A stretch of 64,000 nucleotides of DNA from the NCBI GenBank assembly GCA_039602395.1, contig JBCNJP010000007.1, positions 121,182,957 to 121,246,956 of the forward strand. Reading direction: 5' to 3'. The translations under genes were made by a program, and so were the position numbers. Under the pieces are notes generated by a model, which saw nothing but the letters and a program-made list of their open reading frames with translations, ran no database searches and was not told the origin of the DNA. Within the stretch, counting starts at the first letter, position 1. Every line of letters begins with the position of its first letter. This DNA is from Deinandra increscens subsp. villosa (lineage: Eukaryota > Streptophyta > Magnoliopsida > Asterales > Asteraceae). Below, piece by piece: positions 31,110 through 43,000 of this stretch.

Positions 31110-34100
31110 ATGTGAGTAATTTGTGTTTCGATTTAGTGATTTACTGAAATAATCCGTAAACCTAATTTTAATCATCCTGTTATGGAAGTTTGTTTCGAAC
31201 TTATCAATGTAATCATAGCCAGTTAGAAAGTGTTGCGACTTGTGATGGTTAAATTATACGTTTATAGATGATTTAGTAGTTAATCATACCTCATAGGGGG
31301 AGCAATACCTTAGATACACATTTGAATATTGTTTTGTTTGGATGGATGATGGATTTGATGGTTAACAATATGCCACTCTTAATTCTTTTATGTTCTAGCT
31401 TTCATTACCGAGTACCTTTGTTTTTCCGTTTAAGGTCGGATGAGGAACCAGTTGATCAGAAGAAGTACTTTGAAGAGTTATGCAAGCCCAAGTGTGTTAG
31501 AGCATGGCTCGACTATCAGGTTTACTAATTTACCTAGACTTGCAATTATTATGCTTGTTTACATTTTGCAAAGTTGCATCTGATTTTACGTCTCTGTTCT
31601 TTTCATTGCAAATTTGTGGTCACTAGATTGTTGAGTCTCTTAAACAGTTGTTTATCTTAGTACTATTAAAGCTTGATCTATATAGTATACATGATCTATG
31701 CCATGGACTTTGTTGCTATGGGATTCAGTCTCTGAGGCTTTGTCGAGCTTGTGAACATTGTAAAAAATAAGAACGAATAAAAGGCGTACAAGACTTAGAG
31801 ATGAACTATGAGATGATTCAATCTTTGGTTGCTAGTAAATTTGTGTCTTATAGTAACAATAAAGGTTTGTTTGTTTTTTACTGTTGTGTTGGCGCCATGG
31901 CACTTGGTGGACTTGCTTATAAATTGTGTAGTCAAAGGTGAGCTAGTTGTGTGCCTAGTTTGTTTATAAAAGGTATGAGGTGTTCTCAGGCGCCTAAGGT
32001 CCTAGAAGGTGAGCCTCAAGGTGAAAGTGCTAGCCTCATGTATGTATGCAAGTCAACTAGTATAGTAGTATTCATAAGTACTTTTAAATTGTTTTTAGAT
32101 GTTTTTTCTACCCTCTTATTTTTTAAACATTCAAGTAAGATAATAAATAAATATGTACAATTTAATAACATAAAAAAACATTAACTATTTTATTTGCAAG
32201 GTTTTTTTTATTTATTTGCAACTAAAACTAATGGAAACTAAATACTCAGAATTTAATTATCATAATCTAAAGAGACAACGCTCCCTGGTCTTGGCGAATT
32301 ATGTCACGTAGGTCTTGGGCCTCCTGGCGAATTATGTGATACGTGACAATGAGACACACACCCTGGTATTGGCTAGTGTGACGATTCATGTAGTTTCTTG
32401 TTTATTCTTTTTTATGTACTTCTTTCTGCATCGCCTTTCTTCTCTCTTCCTTCGAAGTGCTGTGCCCTAGTTTCTAGTATATAAGGCTTTCTTTCTTGGA
32501 CTTCCTTTTGTTTGGATTTTATTGTTTTCCATTCAGATTTTTTCTGTTCTTTCGGCTTTTTATTAATTTATACTTGAATGCGTTTTTTTTCTTCTATGAA
32601 AGGCTGAGCTTTCTTTAATAAGAGGCCAAAATTTAAACTTTAATGTGGTTTTTCACAATCAAGTCTTTTAATTGACTTTAAAGTGTATTTTCAAATTTCA
32701 ATTGCCATCTTGAGAGTTGGTCATGATACAAGTTCTCACATATCAAATAAGCTAGAATTCTTAAATTTTGTTTTGCATGCAAGAACAAATATGAAATAGA
32801 AGAAATGCAACCATCTAGAGTTATTTCTTGTTATCACTATATTGTAATATGTAAAAGTTTATGGTTAGCCGCTTGATGTCCGTGATAATTGACATAGCTT
32901 AAGGGCAATCTTGAGATGAATTAGTTTGAAAAAAATGAACTGTAGTTGTTTGAACACTTTGCAACTTATGACTTTGTTCCTATCTTTTCTGGGTTGGTTT
33001 TTTTTTTTAATTCCCTATTGGAGGTGACAGTTTTTCAATATTTGATCATTCATCCTTAGTGACTAGAGCTGGCCAAATGGACGGATTGAGTAGCAAGTTG
33101 AAATGGGAAAACACTTTTGGGTTTTCTTTTTCATAAAGAATCAGTTTGTCGAACATGATACCTAAACCTATATTGCTTCAATTGTTAGTTAAATGACTTA
33201 GAATGTTTTATTGATTATAACTATGCTCTGGCAATGCTCGAGCCTTTTTCTTTTAAGTTTTAAGCTGAAGTTTCCTCCTGATTTTACCACTTTGACCATT
33301 TAGAGATAAAAAGTATCATAGATTAGTTGGATCGAAACTGCCACATCTGTTAATATGATATACTTTATTTCAATTTCAAATTGATATATAATGCTTGTTT
33401 TTAAGTTTTACTACACAGTTTTAATTTAGAACTTTGTTTACAAGATCTCCTCTATTCTGTTGTTAGCAGTGTTGTAGAAAGCGCTAGGCGGTAGCTAGGC
33501 GGTCGAGTACCGCCTAGCATTTAATCGGGATTAATCGGGATTAATCGATTTGTAATTTTTTTAATTTATATATATATATATACACATTTATATGAAAATA
33601 ATACTTTCAAATCCACATTAATACTTCATAATTCATAGAATTCAAGCTTAGTTATAACAAAACAAGTACTTATAAATTCATTTTTTCGATTTTGACCGAT
33701 TTTTTTCGATTTTGACCGGCTTTGACCGATTTTTTACCGGCTTTGACCGATTTTTGACCGGCTTTGACCGATTTTTACCGATTTTCTCCGCCTAGATATT
33801 CCACCGATTAATGGACCGCCTAGCTAAAAATTCCAAGAGAAATGACCGCCTAGCGATTAATCGCCGCCTAGGCGACCGCCTAGGCCGATTTTTACAACAT
33901 TGGTTGTTAGGTGTAAATGTGTAATCAGGATATCTAGATTTCCTTTTCTTTGTTTCTAATATGGTTCATTATAATGTTAGGGATGCGTTAAAAGAGTTCA
34001 GGCTGATGAAACCGGCCACAAACACTGCACTGGACAGTACTTTGATTATTGGCACTGTGTTGACAAATGCGTAAGCTTATTCTCTTGTATATATCCCTTT

Positions 34101-34332
34101 ACTCTCCAATCAGTAGCAAGTTTGGTTACTGGATTAAAACGGGTTGGGTAGGGTCTCAAAACAAATTTTTCTTTTGAAATTTTCAAATATCAACACACAA
34201 ACCATATTGCAATTCGACCCGTTAAATCCATTTTAATTAGGCGGGTTTAAATCAACTATTTGTTAAGATCTTTGTATAACTTCTCATCTTTGGATGCAGG
34301 TTGCACCCAGGCTGTTTGCAAAACTGAAGTAA
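31110..34332 (+). CDS. QCR6: Cytochrome b-c1 complex subunit 6 (hinge protein)
   Basis: Mitochondrial complex III hinge subunit, which in the family sits by cytochrome c1 and aids cytochrome c docking. Four coding pieces: AT of the start codon at 31110-31111, then 31435-31519, 33981-34070 and 34300-34332 (stop TAA). The product is 69 aa, the normal plant size, with CX9C pairs at Cys21/31 and Cys45/55 plus Cys17 and Cys59; GHKHCTGQYFDYW is the family core. The start codon is split by an intron (tcattAT|gtgagt; tttaag|G tcg gat gag). No other ATG lies in the leader exon 31052-31111, which supports this. A further 5' UTR intron at about 30920-31051 is likely. Intron 2 (2.46 kb) carries a hAT MITE ending 78 bp before exon 3. 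Confidence 0.9.
33459..33910. mobile_element. hAT-type MITE in QCR6 intron 2
   Basis: The element at 33467-33902 (436 bp) begins cagtgttgtagaaa. The reverse complement of its right end is caatgttgtaaaaa, an imperfect TIR of the CA(A/G)TGTTGTA type. The 8-bp duplication gttgttag lies at 33459-33466 and 33903-33910. Length, TIR and 8-bp TSD fit hAT. Subterminal 'ccgcctag' and 'gattaatcg' words recur in both orientations, and the interior has a 'gaccgattttt' run. No transposase. Confidence 0.92.
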
Positions 34333-36321
34333 CTAGATATATACACCCATATCAATGTTTATCATGGATGATATGCAGATTATTTTAGCAGTCTTGTTCT
34401 GTTTGTTTCAGTGAAACTAAATTTTGGTTGATCATAAATAAGGAGTGGTGTCTAAATTGGCATGAATTTTAATCATTTATGTTGGTATGTCAAAAGAGAC
34501 CTTTAGTTTCAAGCATGCTCATTTTCTGTTTTTCCCTGTAAGCCGACAATTTTTCTTTTTTCGTCTTGAGAGTATGGTCTTGAAATTGAAAATAAGTGAG
34601 TTGTCCTAGTTTTTCTTTGGGACGTGGGCGTTTTATAAATCCTCGACTAGCAAGTGGCTAGCCGGCCAACAAATAATATTACAAGTACATCATAGTATTT
34701 TGGACCCACTTTGTTCAATATATTTTTTTATTCCTATTCAAGTACCACAAAAAAGAAATGCACAATATTGTCGGGTGAAGTTCATGTACAAACCATTATT
34801 TATGGTACAAACTTGTAAAGACCAGTTAAAAACTATGCAACATAGTATGTTTTATATGTTGCATATATACAATATAGTCGGACAGACGAAAAAAAAACGA
34901 TTTTTGTTTAGCTTTGTGTTTTTTTAGATCGTTAAATTGCCATCATGTGTATAGACATGAAGAAAAAAAAACACAAATTATTTAAATAACTTTCATTCAA
35001 TTAAAATTTAATGGTTTTTATATTGGTTTTTAAGTTTGTAAATTAAAATGGTTTGTATTTGGACTTTACCCCAATATTATCAAATTGAAGCTTATATTTC
35101 CACTTCATTAGTTCATTTTGTGGAATTACATAGAAATGTTTTGTGCCGTTTTATTTTTTAGAAAAACACAAAATGTGTTGTTTTAATATAAAACAACATA
35201 GAAAACATAGAACTAGTTGTTTTAATGTAAAGCAACACGTACAATGCAAAATATAACAAATCATATTGTTTTTCTGAAAATCTGTACATTTTATTATAAA
35301 TCAACACACTTTTTTGAAAACAAGTACAACTTTCATAATCTAGTAAAAATTTTAAAAGAAAAAAAAATTTAGTTTATTATACTATACTCAAATTAAAGAG
35401 AAAAAATACTTGATTTTGTGGTGTAATTTTTATAAAAAAATAACATCATATGAAAAAAAAACCCTGTCACCTCTTATTTTCCTATTATTTTCTTATTTGA
35501 ACCTGAACTCTTGATTCATAAAATTAATGGATCAGATATATTTCTATTGTTTTTAGGCAAAATGTGTTTTTTAGTGAATCAATCTTATAGTATTAATGAA
35601 CAAATACCTACATAAAGAAAATTGTTCGTCTAATGTTCGTATTCGTTTAAAGTTAAATAAACAAACATACACATAACTATATTCGTATTCGTTAGGTTTA
35701 GCAATTTGAATAAACCTAGCGATTTCTTTTAGGTAGTTTTCTTATTTGGAAGGTATCGGTGAGATGCGAACATAATGACTTACCTTTTCCTAATTCATAC
35801 TAAAAAAATATATGGATACTAATTGTTTTATATTCTTAGAAACCGAAGTAGAGATTTGTGGTTAGCAATTGTTTTGAAATTTTTTAAAATGCTACGAGAT
35901 ATATAATATATATTCCTTTTTTAGTTTTTCATTGTGTAACTTTTATGTTTTTTCATGTCATGTATGTTTGTTTAGTGGTGTTTCTAATGTTTTTCATTGT
36001 ATTTATGTTTGTTTTTGGGTTTTTTTCTCTTATAACCTGCATATTTTCTACTCATATCAATTTTTTGTCGGCGAATACATACTCGGTTTGGGTTTTCATC
36101 TAGTTTTCTTTTGGAAATCGATTTCCTCACAAGAACAAGAATCAACCATGTAATATGGATTTATACAAAAGACAAAATAGTTAACGACCTACTCGTTTGA
36201 GTTTAATTTACTAAAGTTTAAATTAACAAGCTTATCATGTGCAAAATATTTGTAGTAATTAAAACAAAATCTTTGTGAACGCAAAGTTGTTCTATGTTTC
36301 GTTACTTGATTTATAAATATA
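34333..36321. other. QCR6 3' flank and intergenic AT-rich DNA
   Basis: After the QCR6 stop, the next few hundred bases are likely its 3' UTR. The rest is AT-rich. Around 35120-35290 'gtgttgttttaatataaaacaacata' and 'gttgttttaatgtaaagcaacac' suggest degenerate palindromic repeats. The short plus frames at 34700 and 35932 show no domain. I see no gene. Confidence 0.4.
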
Positions 36322-36612
36322 CTAGGTTAGAACCCATGTAATACATGGGTGAAATAAATACATCATATTAGAATAACAATTTTTATAAGTATTTTTTCTG
36401 TTAAATGTCATCAGTTATTTGTGAAATAAGAAATAATAAATATTTTAATTGAAAAATAATAAAGATTTAAAATTATAAATAATTTAAGATAAGATATAAT
36501 TAAAAACTTACTCAAATTTATTAACTTTTAATAAATTATTCCAATAATAAGTTTATTTTTTTATATTTAATTATATAAATACGAGATATATTTTAGGAGA
36601 GAAAATATTGAT
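36322..36612 (-). mobile_element. Helitron-type 3' end (canonical CTAG) upstream of PSD
   Basis: On the minus strand the hairpin acccatg-tat-tacatgggt is followed by tctaac and CTAG, then T, the classic Helitron 3' end (hairpin, short spacer, CTRR, insertion before T). The 3' terminus is at 36322. The 5' end is unresolved. A 'TC' preceded by A on the minus strand at about 36611-36612 is only a candidate. No RepHel protein is seen. Confidence 0.5.
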
Positions 36613-37037
36613 ATTTAATAAGAAAGAGAAGCGGGAAAACCAAGATGAGAATCAATATAAGAGCGACACATGTTCTTAAATGTAATCGTTTATTAGAATG
36701 TAAAGATAAAGATAAAGATAAAGATAAAGATTTCTCCCCATAGGAAGGAATAAAACTTTTAATTTTTAACGGCAAAAAGGAATAAACTTTTAGTCGCAAA
36801 AATAAAAAAACCATTCTTTTTGCTGTCCTTTTCGTAGACCACGTCCAAGTACCGATAATGCGACAGCTTTGAATCCAATGCGAAGTCAAAATCGATTTCC
36901 ACCATGCGCGTCAAAAGTCAAAACCTCCATCACCAACTCCTTTCGAATTTCCAGATTCCTTCTTCTCCAAAATTTCAGTTCATTCTTCTTTCATTTTCCT
37001 CTAATTCGCTGTAATTTCTGAAAAAAATTGAACAAAA
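36613..37037 (+). promoter_or_regulatory. PSD 5' flank and 5' UTR
   Basis: This contains an (aaagat)n microsatellite at about 36703-36732 and, nearer the gene, a CT-rich stretch (36900-37010: 'tccatcaccaactcctttcg', 'ccttcttctcc') typical of a plant 5' UTR. The start ATG follows 'aaaaattgaacaaaa' at 37038. I could not choose a TATA box. Confidence 0.4.
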
Positions 37038-40000
37038 ATGGGGCACGGAAGCTCAAAATCAAGCTCCTCCGATGACTCTACAAACGGCGATGGTACCAAT
37101 TCGAGATCACACTCCTCCCGTCGCGAGAGAATTAAGAAGAAGCTTCATCTGCATCGTCATCTTCACCGTCGTGGTGACGGAAGCAGTCGCGGTTCGCATT
37201 CTCGGCATCCGAAACTCAGCAGTTTAGAGGATTTTGCCGGCATCGCTTTGGTCACTCTGATTTCTGTACGAATTTTATGATTCTGATCAATTGATCATTT
37301 CGATTTGTTTTCTATACGAATTGTAACAGATAAATTCGATTGGAATTGTGATTTTGATCATTTGATGAGTTTTCAGGCGGAGATGAAATTTAAGGATAAG
37401 TGGCTTGCTTGTATTTCAATCGGAGAACAGACGTTCCGCTCGGAAATTTCTGATCAGTTAAGTGCCAATAACGTTGCAAATAGTTCTGCACATCTTAGCT
37501 TTTATTGCACGCAAACTCATATATATTTTTTTTTTTAATTTTTTTTTATTGAACAATTTTGCAGGACTATCAAGCCTCAATGGAACTCTGTGAGTGCATT
37601 TCCAATCTATTAGTAGTTTTGTTGGATTAAATCTTCATCACTTTGTTTGATTTGTTTCTTCCATGAGATGGTCATTTTGACTAACATGTTTTTGTTTAAA
37701 ACTTAGCCACTTTTGCGCGCTCGTGTTAGACCATATGCGTCACAATTGGCACAAAACTGGCTATAATTTGTGTAGATCATGAACATTTAAATAGGGGGCC
37801 ATAACGGGGGTGGTCTTGATATAATGGCGCATTTTGATCGGATGTAATATGTGACAATCAAATTGATAAACTTAAAAAAAGGTCAATGATTATTTGGGTA
37901 GTATGTTTAGCCAAAATGTGTTATGACATTATACATTCAACTATGTCACATTTGAGTTATCTGACAGGAGAAGAAGTTTCTTTTGGAAAGCAATGGGCCT
38001 CATGTTGCAAAAATAACTGTTTTTGAGGTCTGTTCCAAAAGATTTGATTATATGAACTTATTTGTATGCTTATAGGACTGTAATTTATATTACTGTTCTT
38101 TAATGTGGATTTATGTTCTTCTGCAGACCAATAGAATATCAAAGAACCATCTGATTGGGTATTGTGAGGTAGATCTGTTTAAATTTCTTAGTCGGGTAAG
38201 TTTTTTCGTAAAACAAAAAAAAAGCAAATTATTTAATTATAAGTTTGATGGAATATAGAACATCAAGTTTTTATGTTATATAGGATTCAGATTCTGACGT
38301 TGAAGTGTTCGAGTTATTGGATCCATCATCACCTGGTGTTGTGGTTGGCAATATCTCTATTTCATGTTCTATCGAGGTGTGCTATAGTAACATGTTTTCT
38401 TCGGTCCTGACTACTAAGTAGATTGATGTAATGTTGCATTTATTTTTAATTTGCAGGACCCAACTGAAACAGAAAAAAGTTTTGCGAGGCGAATTTTGTC
38501 GATTGTTGTATGTCTGAGATCATCTAGATCTTTCCTTTACATTTTAATATGCATAGACAACATACCATTTTCAAATAAAACCGATTTTCAATTTTTGGTC
38601 TTGCAGGACTATAATGGTGATGGACAACTATCCTTCTCTGAATTCTCGGAATTGATAAATGTATTCGGAAATCAGCACGCGGAAGAAAAGGTTTGAATTC
38701 TTAATATACCCCTTCTAGTTGGCGGTTCTTGGATTTACACCGGAGATATAGTGATCATATACGCCAATCAACTAAGTGTCAACAAGGGTCTTTAAAATTA
38801 TTTTAAGAAACTATGATATTCAAGTTTCTTTATTTTATATGTGAAAGAGATCCATCCAGGCCTACAAATCGGCGTGAATACTTGCCTAGAAATGTTTTTG
38901 TGAATTTCTATGTTTAGTCTAGTCGTATGGAATACCCAACCTCAAATACCATAAACGTGTTTTGTGCGGATCGGTTGTGGATGAGAAGAGAACTCTACAT
39001 TTAAACGTGCCTCAGTGGGATCAATCTAGGATGGATGATCTGTTGGTATTTTAGTGTAATTAAGGTTACGTATGACATTCAAACACGACTGCAGCTTGTT
39101 TGAATGTCATCGGGACTAACGGGGGTTCGGGGGCAGCGCCCCCGAGAAGCGGGGTCCAAGGGGCGGCAGCAGAATTTCTGTTTGGAAAATAGCATTAAGT
39201 AAATTAGAGGGACTGAAATTGTCAATTTTAGAAGTTCAATTATTCGAATTCGATAAACTGGATATACGCTCCTCTGAGATCTGGGCGTTCTCACTCTGAA
39301 ATTTCACGATTTCAGAAAACCCTCTCAATCAACAGCGATCATAATCAATTCAGAAATCTTGTCGAATCAATCTGATTTTATCCGGTCATTCAATTGGTAT
39401 ACACTCCAATTTGTTTGATCTGAAAGTGTTTCTCACACGACTTCAGATTATCCAAGAAAACCCGATATTTCCCAACATGATCTCCTGTAGGGCTATCAAT
39501 TTTTGACACGGACCTATTTCATGCTTAACCCTAGCCGCTCATTCATTCTTTCCTCATCCAGTTGCCCCCCTCTCCCAGATTCTCGTTTCTAATGGGTTTT
39601 TGTTTTAAATATGTTATGAATAGTTGTTTAAGGGTATTGTGGATTGTAATTTTTGGTAACTTTTATTTTATTTTGTTGTTTATTAACCGTGTTAAACGGG
39701 TCAGGTCATGTCATATCATACAAGTGATATTTAATCCTGTTAAACATTTCATGTTCATGTAACTTCTTTGTTAACATGCCTGTATTCGTGTTTGGATAAC
39801 TGACATGTTTAGTTAACGAGGCCATGTCCACGTTTAGTACTCGTGTCATGTCATGTCCGATTATATATATATACAATCACAATTGGTGGTGAATAGTTTA
39901 CTTTGCTATTCTTAGGTTTTCACCACACAACTTTAACTACTTTGACACTTTAGCCCCCTATGTTTTTATGATAACCCACATCATAGAACACAGTTTTCTC

Positions 40001-43000
40001 CTTGGAAACTCAAAACCACCGTCTTTCATTTCTGTGGTTAAGCCACGTTTTTCCTGTTGTGCACGTGTAAACTGGGTCATCTAAACACAAGACACGTACT
40101 AGAGAGAAAAAGATTGACATTGACAGCTTCTCTTTCATCTACTAGAGAGAGAGATTGAGAGCTTCTCTTTCATCTTCTCCATTATCAGATTGTATCATTC
40201 GTCATCTCTTCATCCGATCTAATTTCTCTCAAATTTCGCCTGCTTATTCGCGTCTCTCTCCTCCGTGCCGCTTTAAATGTTGCATCCAGTGGTCTCATTC
40301 CTTGCGCCGGCTTTGATTTCGGTTTTAGTGTTGCCGTCCTTGGAACCAAGCTCACCCTTTCATGATTCCGTCATCTGAAGAGGTTATTGTTACTGTAGGG
40401 TTTTTAATCATTTAATTTTAGTTTTGCATTGTGATTTTGTTAACTTTATCGTTGTTTCTAATTGTTTCCTTTCACTTTTGTAGATCTGGGTTTTTTAAGG
40501 TACTTGCTAAATCTTCGTTTTACTCGATCTCTTTGAAGGAATTGTTTCTTAGAGATGTAATTTGATTGTTTCGTAACCTTTTTGGTTGGTTAGGGTTTGG
40601 ATATTTGTTAGGGTCTCTGAGTTTTACTCATGGACATTTTTTTCAATCGATTTCAAAACTGACAAATTAAACTAAATCTTGATGGTTATCTAATACCCAT
40701 TCGCTCTTAACTTTTGCAGAATTTTTCAACTTTGAGAAAATACAAGTAGTTATCATCTCCTCGAAGCCCCTAAAGGAAAACAAAAGGTTAGTAATTGTGA
40801 ATAAATTGAGATTTTATTTAGAACAATAAAAACAGAAAGTTTTGAGTACAATCGAATTAACCCAACTATGAATGATTACAAATATGTTTAGAATAAAGGA
40901 ATTTAAAATCCCTAGAGGTTTGTGAAACCAATGTTATCACAGGATGTGTCTAAGTTATGATGCAATCAAAGAGTGGAGAAGAAAGAAACCTGCAACCTTT
41001 ATGTTACAGGTGATAAACCTTTAATTTGTTCCTTGGTTATCCTACAGGTAATTTAGTGGGTATATAATATAGAAGGTAACTAGAAAGAGATATTCACCAG
41101 AAGGTTTGCACCAATTTTCACTTCATTTTTCCCCTTGAAATCGATGATGATTATGAGACGCCTAACAAGTTTTTTTGCACATGAATGGTTTTAGGTTTAA
41201 CTATACAAGTTGGCATCAAATTTTGAGTTCAAAATCAAGAAAGAAGGTCTATCATGATGCAAACACTATAATCTGCCCTCATGCAATATTCAGTTCTATT
41301 CAAACACTCCTAAATCAATCAGGTAAATTCTTTCAGCAATTTTTGTTAGATTTAATGTGGATACAATTTTTTTTATCTTTTTAGGCAAGTTGTTAAAGTG
41401 CTCATAGAGATGTTAAACTCGAATAATTTTTCTACAGTTGTGGACCTAAGTATCCTATTATTTTTGAACTTTTAAACATTCATGAGGTATCATCCTATGA
41501 GTTGTAGTATACTAATATGTTATCTACTTATGAACCTAATCAGTAATCAACTTCATTATGATTTCAGATCCTTGGTGCTAGATATTCAAAATCTGATCAA
41601 GAATAAAGAATAAAATCAGGTACTTTACAAAGAAGAGGTATTTAGCTATTGAATGCCTAATCATCAAGTATTCTAGATCATCTTTTATTTTCAGTGTTAA
41701 ATTGAAGGTTTTCATGTTTAATGGGTAAAACATTTTGATTCTTCAAATCAAATCTTAAGGTCAATAAAGATTTTTTTTATATAGCTCTGAACTTTTGTTA
41801 CTGGTTGATTTCATGAAGCAAGTTTGTGGTTTGCTTTATATGGTGTTCTTGCTCTGAATTTTCTATTCTGAAACTATCTTTATCTGTTTGCATTCTTGGT
41901 GTATATAGATTTGATGTATTGTTATTTTTACACTAATCGAGGTAATCTAAAATTTTTGTGTAGGTTTTGAGTTGCAATTTCTTATGCAAGTCTAAGCGAC
42001 AGGTAATAGTGTTGATGTGAGGTTCTTTAATATGACCAACTCCAGTTTGGCATGTGTTGCCTTTCATATGATATTTATTGCATGTTGTTTTGTCCAAGAT
42101 CTTAACTCCATTGAAGTGTGCTGTTATGTATTTATTTTGATCATCTCTATCATCGTATGTTTTGAATAATTTTTGTATGCATAGAACTGTAACTTCAGTA
42201 GCTGGGTTGAACAGTCAGGCTAATTTTCCACAAATCATGTCAGAATCGCTGAAGAGTCAGAGCAAGTATGACGTAGTGGCAGATCCCGTTTGGTATGATT
42301 GTACCTTCTATCGCTGTTCTGTGTATTTTGATTTTGAAATACTAACACTTTGTCATTGTTCATTCATAGTACTAGCTATTAAAATTTGCCATAGTACGAG
42401 GGTTTCTTATATGACATCACAGGTAAGGTTTTGTGACTTATATTATGTTCTTTGCTCTGCTGACCTGATTTGAGGCTTATTAAAGATTAGATTGAAAGGT
42501 TACTTTTATTTATGTAAGGTTTGAATTTTCTTTACATCTGACTGTTAGTTAATGGATTTTTGTTCATGACAAATAAGGCCATTTTATTCAAAATGCATTT
42601 GTCATCCTGCATGTTAGCTTGATTTTTGTTGAATAGATTTTTATATTGCATTGTTCAGTTCCATTTTGGTATACCAGCCCCGACCTGCATTTTTGTATAA
42701 AATGGGTGTACTTTATGTTCTGTGAATTTTGTTTTTGATTGCTTCATAATATGAGAAGGCTTTTCGATCGCAGTTTGCTTCATAATGTGTTTGCATCCTT
42801 TTCTTTTTACAACTGGACTGGAAAATTTCATCAACTTATGTGAAGATAGGTAAATTTGTTCATAATTTTACGTCAGTTTGTCTATGTAATTCAAGCACAT
42901 TGTAAATGAAACACATCATACATTATACACTATTCATCCATCTTTCAAATTGAAAACGACATGACAATGTTTCAGTTGTTAGACATGTTTAGCCTCATGT

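Noticed and set aside
36593..36889. Minus-strand frame with a Ser-Leu repeat upstream of PSD
   Set aside because: Produced by the (aaagat)n microsatellite read in reverse; no other support.
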